From Heligmosomoides polygyrus polygyrus (Eukaryota > Nematoda > Chromadorea > Rhabditida > Heligmosomidae): DNA of 64,000 nucleotides. Below the pieces are notes generated by a model. That model had not been told where the DNA came from. It saw nothing but the letters and a program-made list of their open reading frames with translations, and did not search any database. Positions 21,501-30,759 of the stretch are shown piece by piece; position 1 is the stretch's first letter, and the number at the start of each line of letters is the position of its first letter. The stretch lies in NCBI GenBank assembly GCA_947396885.1, contig OX377202.1:31115407-31179406 (forward strand), written 5' to 3'. The translations under genes were made by a program, and so were the position numbers.

Positions 21501-24500
21501 AGCAAAAGCGATTTTCACCCGTGCGCTCATTTTTAGATGCCCTACAAGACCATATAGGCCTTGTTGAGAATACTTGGGGTACTTCACAGACCTCCCTTGC
21601 AAGGTACGAACCCCTCAACTCGGCCGAAGTGAGACAGAACAAGTGAAAACCAGACCAGACCAACTCTAGAATACCACACCACAACAGCGAGCAAACGCAA
21701 TTAAACAAGAGCAGTGAGCAGAATAGGTAGTTTGAACGATGACAGTCCCACTGAATCAATTTTGGAGAAAAACATTTACAAACATACGTAAATCTAACCT
21801 TATCATGAATCTCGCTAGCTTTGATTTGCCTGGACTTCTTTGGCGTAGGTCCACCTGGTTCATTGCGTGACAACAGTTCCAGAACAAAACTGCTCCGAAG
21901 GTTGGCCTAAAACGTATGTGAAATGTTTCAAGTATCGAGGTCATTTTGCACAGAAACACGATCTCGAAATGTTCGACACACCTCAGATAGAGCAGCGTGA
22001 GCCTTTTCAATAATGGGACATTTTGACCCTGTGATTGCGAGCAGGATGATCTCTAGAACAAACGTCTCGATGTCGTCGTCAGCCTTATCGGCAAAGTAGG
22101 ATTTACGAGAAGCCATCTCATCGAACGCCCAAGCGACCTTCAAGAAGGATGTGATTATCGTGGTAGCTGTTGAAAGAGGATATTGAACTGAACCCACCTT
22201 ATCCCACTTCTCCTTCTTGATCCACTCAAGTGCTTTCTTCATAGGATCACCAGCAAACTCCTGCCTCCGAGCAAATTCCGACGTGGAGGCCATTTCCTGT
22301 GCTCGCTCAACGGGATCCTTCTTCTGAAAGATAGTTTATGCAGCCTTTCGAGACAATTGATTCAACATAAAACAGGAAACGCAGAACAGAGCTGAACGAT
22401 GAACAGTACTCCTCTTGAACTGCACTAGAAGTGAGGACTCTAGAATAACTAGGCACCATCACTCCTTGCCAGATGACGTGGCTTTTGGCGATTCAAATAT
22501 TAGAATTCCTGCTAAACCTAATAGCGCTCTCCTTAGTATAAAGAAATAAATTGTAGGAATGCATATCTACGTACTCCTTCCACTATACGCTTTGGATCAC
22601 CTCTGTAGCTTTACATTTCTCTAAATGAAAGCATACCTCTGGCTTGCTAGCTGATGGTTCCTCGGAAATGCTTTTCCGTATCGAGTTAGAGCGACGACGA
22701 GGTCGCCTTTTCTTCACCTCTGTTTGTTGTTGCACCTAAACCAATCAAATTCTGGTAAGCCACCGTGACGAGGCGGTTAATCAATCGCCACTAACCACCA
22801 TTAGCGGCTCTAAATGATAGTGCTGCACAACGCTGGCTAGGACCTTCTCGTCGCGAGAGGTCCATTCTGTACAAATGTCCATCCACTGATCAGAAAATCT
22901 GTAAAAGAAGATAAGAAGATAAGAACCCACCTCGTAAGCCGCTAGGCCTATTTCTATAGTGAAATGTGACAAAGCTACCTTGCCACCATGCTGTACACAT
23001 GCTTGGAGAAGCTCGCGTTCTCATGAAGTGTTGGAACTTCAGGGTGTTCGAGCAGTTTATTGAAGAAAATGGTTGCTTGCTTGCCAACAAGAGTTTCTGG
23101 AGCAGAGGTTTCCATCAGCGCTCTTACGCACTCCGCGTGATCCGACTCGTACGACTCTGCAACACATGTTCACCAAACAGCTCAGAGTTATTCAGGTGGG
23201 AGAAAACACACCTTCACTGGCTATCGTGAACAGCGTTGACCACAGCGGCTTCAACACTGCCGTCAAATCAGTCCTTTCAGTAAAAGTCTTCAATGTAGAC
23301 CACACCTCCAGCTCACTGCGAAGCGTCTTCAGCACGGCCCTGCAAAGGAAACACAGTGATCAAGAGCATTCAGCTGGTGTGACAGTCGCCTACTTGTTCG
23401 ATAGCGACTCCACGGTTTGTTGCTGACAAAGAACAATCAAAGTTGAGAGCGAGCATTCAAGGGAGCCTTTGCGGAATTTCTGAAACAGTACGGAGCTCAT
23501 GAGCTAACAAAAGAATTCGATATAACTACTTAGAAATCATGGAAGTAAAACCAACCATCAGGACAACTTTTGTAAGTGACGAAACCACATCGGAGGTTAG
23601 TTTCACAGAAATGGCAAGCTGACAAATGACCATTAGAGAAGCTTGACGGAAGGACGGAAGACTGCTTCTAAAAATTGGTCTTCTAAGCAGAAGTAATGGA
23701 GCGCAGCGTGACAAGCAAGACTTTGCCTTGTCACAATTATCAGTGATATTCAGGGATGTTTCAGGAATGAAACTATTGCCGCATATGGTACCAAGCTCGG
23801 CACAGCACGTAGTGCAATCAGAGGAGGTTCTGACTCTGCGTCTCGAATCGACTCATCTTCTGAGCCCTGCCAGGCCAACAAAGCCTTCCACCGCTCCAGA
23901 GCCTGAGACTTCGGACTAGACTTCTTGGAACGACCGAAGACTAGCTTCTTCACTGTATGGTGATTGCAAGACAATAATAATGTCCAAGTTAGGAGTATGC
24001 GTTAAATTTTTTCGGTAAATTTTTAACGACTATTTTTTAACGAAAAGTTTTTGCGTTAAAATTGGTAAACTCGATTAATAAACTTTCTTTTTCCTGCAGT
24101 CATTTTGGCTATATTTTGGTATGCAAACGGCCAGTTCATTTTCTTTATCAATTCTTCTCGTCTCCATCTATGTGGTAATTATATGACTTCATCTTCGTCT
24201 TCACAACAGAATATACAGAATACCATCAATAAAATTGCTAAACGAGAAACCAATACAAGATGTTTTGTTGCGAACTTACAACTTTTGTTCAAGCCACCTA
24301 AGGCTTGAAGAAAATGAATTGAATCATTTCTATCAAGACCTTCAGCTCAATTGGTTCCATGCTGATATCAGCGGCCGGCTCATCCCGATATACGGATGAA
24401 TGCTAATCGGCCCCACGAGGAGTGGATGTTGCGCTCGATCAAACAGCGCCGCTGGTGTAATGGCATAGAGCATTCCTGCCCGGCCAGCAGGAGGTGCGGG

Positions 24501-27343
24501 TTTGAATCCCGCCTGGCGCTAGAGTTCTGATCGCAACAAAACATCATTGTACATATGTTCACTGCTTCAACGTGTATGCTTCTCCCAACGAAAAGCTCCA
24601 AGATAGCCTTCGAAGGAGACGAAAAAGTTAAGCAAATAGTTGCCATGCACGACATGAAATTCTGTAGAAGCGAAGCAGTGAGGATACCGGCAGCCACGCT
24701 CTATCAGTTAGGCAGCGGTCAACGTTGCCTTAACGTAGCCCTGTAATCATCACCTCATACTGCAGGAGGAACCCGTCCGGTTTTCCGGAAAACTTGCGAG
24801 GAAAAGGTTTTTTTTATTTCGCTGCTTCGTTTCTTACACTATTATTCACATTTTTTCGCATTATTTGCATTTCGCGGCGACTTCTTCGCGTGTTCTATGC
24901 CTTTTCAACTCCACTTATGAAATAAATACCGCAAAAAGGGTTAAAAACTGTCTGGTTGTGTAGCAATCAAGTGCAAGAAACGGCAAGAAAGTCAAAAAAA
25001 AAAAAAAAACGAAGCGGCAGGATAGAAATTTGGAGAGCACGCAAATAATTTGGTCAAGGAGCAAGAATGCCAACAATTCGCGAGATATGAGGGCGATATC
25101 TACTGCCTTTTCCCTACATTCAAGTAAGGATTTCCCTGAAATCGCAACGATACTGCGAAAGCTCATCCAAAAAATACTGCGAAAGCTCATCGCCCGAAAT
25201 GCATTTACATGAAAAAAAAAACAGTAAAACAGTTCAAACGTGGTGCGTAAAATGTCGTTAGTGGAATTTTTGGTCGTTAAATTTCGTTAAAATTTTTTAA
25301 CGAAAAATGCCGGTAAATCGTACATCGTTAAACGCACACCCCTGGTTCTAACAAAGTTCCGCAGAAGTAGAATACGTGGCTCATCCCACCAAGGGATTGA
25401 ATAACGCCAAGTCTGTGTTTCCTCCATCCAAGACAAGGCAGGTGTAGGCCATCAACTGAACAGGAAGAAGGCTGGTTGGCCTGAGCGACACATGAGATCA
25501 ATTCTGAACATACGCAAAAGCCGTACAGTAAAAACACCTCCAACTGTGTTGTACGTGTTTTTACTGTACGAAAGATTAATTAGGAGAGGTATCTATTGGA
25601 AATTTCCCCCTACTCACACAAGGACTGCTTGGTTGGGTGCTTCGCTCACGCAGAGCACGGAACTGGACAAGGGAATGAATTCCAAATCACGGGTAAAACT
25701 AAAACGGGCTCCTTCTACACAAGCTGGAATTCCTTGTGCACGCAGGAGTTGAGTTTTGCAGCGTACGCTAGTCTGGTACCAATTCACCGAACTCGGAGGG
25801 ATAGAAGGCTTGGTTGGCCTGGGCGCGTGTAGCGCAGTCAGAGGAGGTGCTGGCTGTCGCGTGCACCCGGAACCAGATTGTTGGTTTAGATTTTCCAGCC
25901 AGGCCAATCAAGCTTTCCATCCTCCTGGGTCGGTGGATTGCTACCAGACTCATTGGGAAGGGATAAAGCGCTGACTTTTTCATCGGCTGGACATCGTGTA
26001 TGGCCAAAAACGCGTCCAAATCAGCTCCTCGTGGCACATCCCAAAAGGGATTGAGTAACGCCGTCCTTTATCCTTTTTATCCTTACACTAGCCTGGCTTA
26101 ATAAGCTGCCTGACTACTTTAGCAAAATGAAGCTTACTTGAGCCCAATTGCGATAAGAGGAATAATCTTTGCCAAAAGCATATCATCGACTTTTGTGGAA
26201 TCCTGTAGCAGCGCAATGAGGAGTTTCGCGTAGAAAGTGAAGAACATATGGGACCGCTTTTCCAGAAATTCTTCTCCGACAAGCTGTAAATAGGTACTTG
26301 GCTTTACGGCAAGCGGACAACCATCTGAAAGGGGTAACGAGAGAAATGGAATGAGAGAAAGCGCACCTGAATGCCTCTGTTGAGATGATCAGTAATCCTC
26401 GTTATCAGTGAGTGAGTACTTGAAGCGGTGTGTTTCACGATCTGCAATGGTAGAAGATCAAAACGGATAAGGCGAATAGATCTGTTAGAACTTACAGCGC
26501 TGAACGGAACGGGGTATTCCTTCTTTCCGAATTCTTCCAAAAACGCCCAGTCCTTTGAAGTGGCGAAGTTGTACTCAATGATAGACAACAAGCGACCAAA
26601 AATGTTAGTCTCATGAAACGGCAGGAATGTCAGAATCATGTTCTCGGCGTTGTACGCGTATACCTTAAAGGGAGAATTGTTTGGAACGGGTCTGCGCATC
26701 TTGAGTGGGAAAGCTCACCTGGTACTTGAAAATAAGCCATTCTAGAACCTGCTGGCAAGCGAAGTGCTGTAGGTAAGGCGACAGTTGAAACAAGAGCTTC
26801 TCTATTTTCTCATTAAGCAAGGCATTCTCCTCTCTTGTTATCATCGTACGCTGGAAATGCAGCCTAGATTCATCGAACAGGTCATTGTTCGTGTCGAACT
26901 CTGGATCCAGCTCCTTCAATCTCTGCAGACCAGTGCAGCCTAAACCAACATCCAATGTAATAGTATTGGCTAAGATCGAGCCGAAAGGCTGGAACTGCCC
27001 AGAAAGAAAAGGCTGCAACGCTAGCATGGAGTACCACGCACAGGTAAGGGGTTTGTCTCACATTTCTACTCTCTCATGTGCTCCACCACTCCGCCCTTGA
27101 GCGATTTCAGGGGAGGAGAGGTGGAGGAAAACGTTAGTTTATAAGCTCACCAATCTATGATTGCAGCAGGGAAATCGGTGTGGTTTCATTCACCAAAAAC
27201 TGACCTATTTTGTAAACAGTCTCTCTGTCTAGTGCTTCAGCTTCCTTCTTTGCAAATAGTAAAGAAACATGTCTCTTTTCGACAGTCTGGTGTTGTGCGG
27301 TCGCAGTCCGTAGGGACTGAAGTTGGCTCGAAAGCGACGTCAT
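9524..27343 (-). CDS. toe-1: HEATR1/UTP10 homologue (C. elegans TOE-1 type), 36 exons, 1598 aa
   Basis: Large HEAT-repeat factor of the U3 snoRNP/SSU processome, acting in nucleolar pre-18S rRNA processing. Exons (minus): 27343-27205, 26939-26719, 26663-26496, 26441-26367, 26283-26138, 23667-23556, 23479-23394, 23339-23212, 23156-22979, 22898-22796, 22735-22637, 22323-21982, 21906-21799, 20240-20113, 20054-19984, 19926-19799, 19742-19602, 19546-19379, 17251-17199, 17157-17043, 16719-16619, 16563-16470, 16376-16188, 16117-16028, 15958-15821, 15751-15513, 15265-15175, 14069-13966, 13734-13641, 13588-13445, 13381-13191, 12935-12835, 10212-10089, 10024-9838, 9778-9670, 9615-9524. Phases agree; the sum is 4797 nt. 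Landmarks: MTSLSSQLQSL, KIGCTGLQRLKELDPEF, FLPFHETNIF, GLKSSLPSFRQASLMVIC, SVFTFMGSGLFR, PAHRRARM, KLRHFRFVVMG, ERAEALIEPL, PFLSELLEG. The Met at 27343 matches the family start. Human HEATR1 is about 2140 aa; the middle third is much reduced here. Long introns carry TEs. Confidence 0.93.
10434..11102. mobile_element. TIR element, family T2
   Basis: Left arm 10434-10495 and inverted right arm 11042-11102 share AGAGAAGGGTTTGGAGT and TCTGAA(G/C)GGGAAAA with few mismatches over about 60 bp. No transposase inside. A single related arm occurs at 61520-61670. Confidence 0.6.
11662..12445. mobile_element. TIR element, family T1 copy 2
   Basis: Left arm ATACCATTTTCACGCCAAAT then TGGACACTTTTGAAACC; the inverted right arm is at 12397-12445. 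Arms and internal blocks match the copy at 8318-9135. It lies in the HEATR1 intron 10213-12834. Confidence 0.65.
12758..12771. repeat. C14 homopolymer (G tract on minus strand)
   Basis: Fourteen consecutive C within a HEATR1 intron, about 65 bp from the exon end at 12835. Confidence 0.95.
14494..14745 (-). repeat. tRNA-derived SINE S1, near full length, minus
   Basis: Plus-strand order: GGGATACGCCACGCATTCTA, GCGGTGGCCAACCAAC, GTCTGGTACCAATTTGC, then the head complement CCTCGATTCGTGGTGCAC and CGCCTCCTCCGACTGCGCTA. On the minus strand this gives an A-box (TAGCGCAGTCGGAGGAGG) and a degraded B-box. It lies in the HEATR1 intron 14070-15174. Confidence 0.7.
17495..17792 (+). repeat. tRNA-derived SINE S1, plus copy
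   Basis: Head with GGTTCGAGTTTC (B-box-like, ~17556), body CAGGCCAAGCAAACTTTCCA and TCGTCTGGCCACCGCAACTC, and the 3' end GTCCGTCCTTTATCGTTTTA. The A-box region is diverged. Confidence 0.65.
18501..19060 (+). mobile_element. RTE-A LINE 3' fragment with 15-bp target duplication
   Basis: Flanked by direct repeats GTTCGGTGTCGCCCC at 18486-18500 and 19061-19075. It ends in a short (GAA)n tail. Content is the RTE-A C-terminal block also seen, reversed, at 38622-39236. Confidence 0.85.
18621..19034 (+). pseudogene. RTE-A reverse transcriptase, C-terminal fragment
   Basis: A 137-codon open frame: MRPALFYGSECWALGKAQER, a shortened [56 protein letters not shown], ending at the stop just before the (GAA)n tail. 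It lacks fingers, palm and endonuclease. Near identity in organisation to 38622-39236 shows the two belong to one family. Confidence 0.8.
20241..21798 (-). other. HEATR1 intron, 1558 nt
   Basis: Between exons ending SEIHDK and beginning VLKNETKEEY. It contains a short (ATACT)n-like repeat at 20671-20718 and a GC-rich patch at 20805-20945. No exon or known TE recognised. Confidence 0.5.
20671..20718. repeat. Short degenerate (CATACTATA)n repeat
   Basis: Runs of CATACTATACCATACTATG-type sequence in a HEATR1 intron. Confidence 0.7.
23990..25345. mobile_element. Putative hAT-type non-autonomous element
   Basis: The right end, read inward on minus, is CAGGGGTGTGCGTTTAACGA; the left end reads TTAGGAGTATGCGTTAAATT. 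Both are followed by related AT-rich blocks (TTTTTAACGAAAA, CGGTAAAT). CAGGGGTG is the usual start of hAT termini. No clear 8-bp duplication is visible and no transposase is inside. It contains SINE S2. It lies in the HEATR1 intron 23668-26137. Confidence 0.45.
24343..24545 (+). repeat. tRNA-derived SINE, family S2
   Basis: A 5' block (GCGGCCGGCTCATCC at 24371) is followed by a tRNA-like segment 24445-24520: 7-bp acceptor AGCGCCG/TGGCGCT, anticodon stem CCTGC/GCAGG with loop CCGGCCA, T stem GCGGG/CCCGC with loop TTTGAAT. The D arm is poor and position 33 is not T, so this is a SINE head rather than a working tRNA. The 3' part AGAGTTCTGATCGCAACAAA is shared with two copies near 45.4-45.8 kb. 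Confidence 0.7.
25769..25829 (-). repeat. SINE S1 minus fragment, head-to-head with next copy
   Basis: GTCTGGTACCAATTCACCGA and GGCTTGGTTGGCCTGG are the S1 body in minus orientation, joined at the head to the plus-strand copy at 25830. Confidence 0.55.
25830..26092 (+). repeat. tRNA-derived SINE S1, plus copy with clear A-box
   Basis: A-box TAGCGCAGTCAGAGGAGG at 25830-25847, body CAGGCCAATCAAGCTTTCCA, GGTCGGTGGATTGCTACC, and the 3' end GATTGAGTAACGCCGTCC then TTTATCCTTTTTATCC. It ends 46 bp from a HEATR1 exon. Confidence 0.75.
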
Positions 27344-27395
27344 GGCGGATAGGAGACACACTTATGAGTGAGCCCTACGAACTCTCCAGATTCCT
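27344..27395 (-). promoter_or_regulatory. toe-1: Probable spliced-leader acceptor and 50-nt 5' UTR of HEATR1 homologue
   Basis: On the minus strand AATCGTTTCAG ends at 27394, followed by 50 nt to the ATG at 27343, with no upstream exon recognised. A U-rich TTTCAG with no partner donor suits trans-splicing; an ordinary 5' UTR intron is the alternative. Confidence 0.5.
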
Positions 27396-27784
27396 GAAAC
27401 GATTAATTGTTTATTTCATGCACTCATGGGTGCCTGCATTCGAGTATAGGTTGATCGCGTTTATTTCTTGCCGAACTCAAGGGTGCGCCACAAGGGCAAC
27501 ATAGTAAACAATGCTACCATATTCGCAACCATAATGTCTAGAAAGCAATAAAAAAGAACAGGGAACAACCACAAATCCAAGCTCAACAAGCTAGAAAACT
27601 GAAGACTATGATAATGACTGTATAATGTTAACGTGTGCAAACAACGCTCAAAGGTTTAAAATCCACATCAATACATAAAAGTTTACAGTCGCAAAAAATA
27701 GGTTGACGTCAAGTTGCAGGTGTTTTGAGTTCCACTACGACCACTACACCATGAAACACGTCCAAATGCTAACTTGCCCGCCTA
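27396..27784. other. Spacer upstream of HEATR1 homologue
   Basis: No coding or repeat signal recognised. It contains the presumptive HEATR1 promoter, with no motif I can assign. Confidence 0.35.
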
Positions 27785-27796
27785 CTTCGTAAGCGG

Positions 27797-28235
27797 CTGC
27801 GGGACATTATGTACGAATGGTGGCCGCGGACGCGGCGAATAGTGCGGCGAGCGCGGCAGAACACGTCGCAATTGGGTTACTTCAGCGGCGAGTGATATCT
27901 AGACCTGCATCAAAACTTGCACATCAAGTGTTAGAAAGTGTATACAAAGTCAGTTTCACTGCGATAGTGTGTCATACTTTCAGCTTTTCCTGAAGAAGCA
28001 CCATATAAAATTGAGCCTAGACCGTTGTTTAGTTTTATAACTCGAACTCAATTTCTGAGCCAGACCATGTCTTCCCGCAGCTCCTGCAACAGCAGAAAGG
28101 GATATCAACCACTCAAACTTAGCGTCTGCAGCAGGTCATGAGGCACAGCTCTCTCACAACCGCAGCGGAGCTCGTCGCGCACGCGGCAGTCGCCGTCGCG
28201 GGAGCGGCGACCATTCGTACATAAAGACCGCCCCT
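27797..28235. mobile_element. TIR element (MITE), GC-rich termini, 12-bp flanking direct repeat
   Basis: TIR core TTATGTACGAATGGTGGCCGC at 27807-27827 and the inverted copy (one mismatch) at 28204-28224. Direct repeats CTTCGTAAGCGG at 27785-27796 and 28236-28247 flank it. No transposase; the three-frame alanine/arginine-rich ORFs here are products of CG-rich sequence. Confidence 0.7.
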
Positions 28236-28274
28236 CTTCGTAAGCGGGCGGACGCATGCACGACTGCTCGCCGC

Positions 28275-28942
28275 GTGTTGGCAGACGTCGCCGCAGATGC
28301 GATGTCCGCTGCCGCGGTTGTGCAAAATTGTTGGCACAAGCTTCTCAAACATGTCCCTGACGATTCCAGCTCGTCACCTAGCTTTCAGATGAGGATGAAA
28401 GGAAGCTTCATACCGGTCTATTTAGCAGTTGGTCGCTGGCAACGTTACCACCGAGCACCGAGTCTGCGTCCATTCCACCAGTTCCCATCAGCTTTGCGAT
28501 TCATTCGTTTTCGGAATGCCTTGCCCTGTGTATTATTGCGTTATTTCGTACCAGTATGGTAAGAGACTAAGTAGGATCAACATATCCTCAGACTTGAGCT
28601 TGTGGGGCGCAGCCGCGCGGCGGCCACTGCCGCGGTTGCCCCATCGGTCGCCGCGCGCGCGTCACCAATCCGTACCTGAGGTGGCGCAGCCGGCATGGGT
28701 CGGCCGAGTTCTTCGCGGGAACGCGTCGCGACGGCGGGAATTTCGAGTTGCGCTCGCCGTTTTCGCGCCGTCGACGTTTCTTGGGTGTTCGCTCACGATT
28801 CTGTTGCTCAGTAACTTAGTTGTAGTCCTTGCAGCACCTCTTCGGCGAAGTGCTTGCCTGCAGCGCGCGCTCGCGTCGGACTCATACGTGGGTCGCAAGT
28901 GTTTTAGTTCTCGTCCCAAAAATTACGCAAAATTACAGATTA
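28275..28942. other. GC-rich stretch, no gene supported
   Basis: Long ORFs on both strands (28429-28977 plus, 28662-28919 minus) are rich in Arg/Ala/Ser, as expected for CG-rich DNA. No domain, start context or splice structure supports them. Confidence 0.4.
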
Positions 28943-29076
28943 GGGGCCAGGTCCGTCAACGACTTTCAGCAATCTAACGGTGAAAATACTGCTGAAATCC
29001 CTGATAGTGCGGTTTATCAGCAAGCGATGTGGTGAAATGCTTCAGACTGCTGTATGTCGTTGATGAATCTGGCCCC
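28943..29076. repeat. Small inverted-repeat element, 21-bp arms
   Basis: GGGGCCAGGTCCGTCAACGAC at 28943-28963 and its near-complement at 29056-29076 (three mismatches). The right arm plus its flank also occurs at 52263-52290. Confidence 0.65.
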
Positions 29077-29346
29077 AGAAGGACAGACGGGACACATGAG
29101 AAGTCCCAGATCGCAAAAATACAATGAATATAATGTCCCTTCTTTAGCAATTTAAGGACAGCTGGGAAAGGTCTTGGAGTAAAGCTACAAGGCAAGGGGA
29201 ACATCCTCTCTCTTATCCTCATCTGCAATTCTTTTCTCTTTGTTACAAGGGCTCCGACACGCCTGACGGCGTGTCTCGCACTTGCGCGCCTCGCGCGACT
29301 TTGCAACATCAGTGATCTACCGAAATTAATTTTTGTAAAACTTAAA

Positions 29347-29980
29347 GGCGCAATGTGACAACGGAGGGGTTAGTGAAATTGAAAAAAATATATGCCTAGG
29401 TAGACATTTATGTAAGCAATACAAAACCACTTGCCATTTAACCGGAATGGTGTCGGCTCCATGTTGCTTGGGGGAGGAGGGGGGGGGGGGGGTCGCCCCA
29501 GCAACTTAAAGCCTGAGGACAAATACTCCTCGTTTTTAATTTGCTTCCAAATTTTGGGCAAGGGAAGGGACTCCGGGGTGTAGGCAGTTTAAACACGGGT
29601 GCGTAACTCGGCCACACCCCGGAGTCCCTTCCCTTGCCCAAATCTGAATCCCCCTCGCTCTCATCCCCCTCGGCGCTCCTCCCCTTCCTCCCTCCCTCCC
29701 ACATCATGCACAAATAGAAAACCTCTAAAAACTCTAAACAAATAAAAACACCGCGGCCGTGCAACGCGTCCGGTGGAGTGGTCCGCTTGGAATGGTTTTT
29801 CGTCGCGCCGTCTCGCGAACTCCACGCCTCCGTTCTATTCGGGCGACCCCCTCCCCCAAGCAACATGGAGCCGACACCATTTCGGTTAAATGGTAAGTGG
29901 TTTTGTATTGCTTACATAAATGTCTACCTAGACATATATTTTTTTCAATTTCACTAACCCCTCCGTTGTCACGTTGCGCC
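29347..29980. mobile_element. Foldback element with about 150-bp arms and inner hairpin
   Basis: Left arm 29347-29500 (GGCGCAATGTGACAACGG inward) and right arm 29841-29980 are inverted copies; the left arm is longer by the G14 tract. Inside, 29553-29581 and 29614-29642 form a second 29-bp inverted pair (GGGCAAGGGAAGGGACTCC). The part at 29775-29835 resembles 54930-54990. Confidence 0.85.
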
Positions 29981-30429
29981 AACTTAAAATTCGCTAACAT
30001 CCAGGATCCGCTGCGTACTTTATTGGCATCAAGCCGTTCACCACTTCCGTGCGTTCGTTATAGACAAATATCTCCGGACCGTCTAGTAACGCCATTGGTT
30101 TGTGCTGCGCAGTACTTCTGTCCCTCAGGTTGCTCCTCCGCAACCGTTCTCATGCCTAAAAGCTTGTGTTCCTGGATATCGTTGATATATCTTCCAAAGG
30201 CAGGTTCTCCCTCACTCGTTTCTTCTTACTGGATCTAATTGCTGGCTCGCCTTTACTGGTCTTCTCTCCCCCTCCTTAGTCCCCCATCTTCCTAGTCCCA
30301 ACTCCTGGCCCACTTCTTTGTATCCACCATTGACCCCCTTACTGGTCTCTTCTGGTTCCCCGTCCCGGTCCCAGCTCCAGGTTGTTCCTGTTCTTCCTGG
30401 TCCACCCTGGATGGTACACGTATTCGGAA

Positions 30430-30695
30430 TCAGGACGCTCAGAAATGCGCGCAATTGCCGCTTTGTCAAGCAGGAGGAGGCTGCGGTGCTTCCTCGCCTG
30501 CAGCAGCACCCCACGTTGAATTCTGAATGCGACCGCTCGTCGTACGGCGACTGTGTCACCTCTTTTGAATCCAGACGCCTGCTGCGCGCGTAGGAGGCCC
30601 TCTTCTGGATCCAGACGCCAAGAAACGCGCGCAGATGCAACTGCATCAAACAGGAGGAGGCTGCGCTTCCTCTACTGCAGCAGCACCCAGGATGA
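30430..30695. repeat. Diverged direct repeat, two ~80-bp units 180 bp apart
   Basis: Units at about 30430-30513 and 30611-30690 share CAGGAGGAGGCTGCG and CTGCAGCAGCACCC. Related TCTGGATCCAGACGC pieces occur in the 46960-47235 repeats. Confidence 0.6.
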
Positions 30696-30759
30696 ACGGC
30701 ACATTTTGTCCGCGCGGGGTTCGATGAGGCGAACCTGCGTGAGGTACGCCACATTATCT

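Noticed and set aside
23668..23682. Longer version of the HEATR1 exon ending 23556, using the acceptor at 23683
   Set aside because: Adds RPIFR-type residues that break alignment to the conserved GLKSSLP segment; the acceptor after CCAATTTTTAG gives a seamless match.
24445..24520. Functional tRNA gene
   Set aside because: D arm poor, C at position 33, and two related copies share flanking blocks; a SINE head explains it better.
28429..28977. 182-codon ORF, possible GC-rich gene
   Set aside because: Overlaps open frames on the other strand; Arg/Ala/Ser bias reflects CG-rich DNA; no splice or start evidence.
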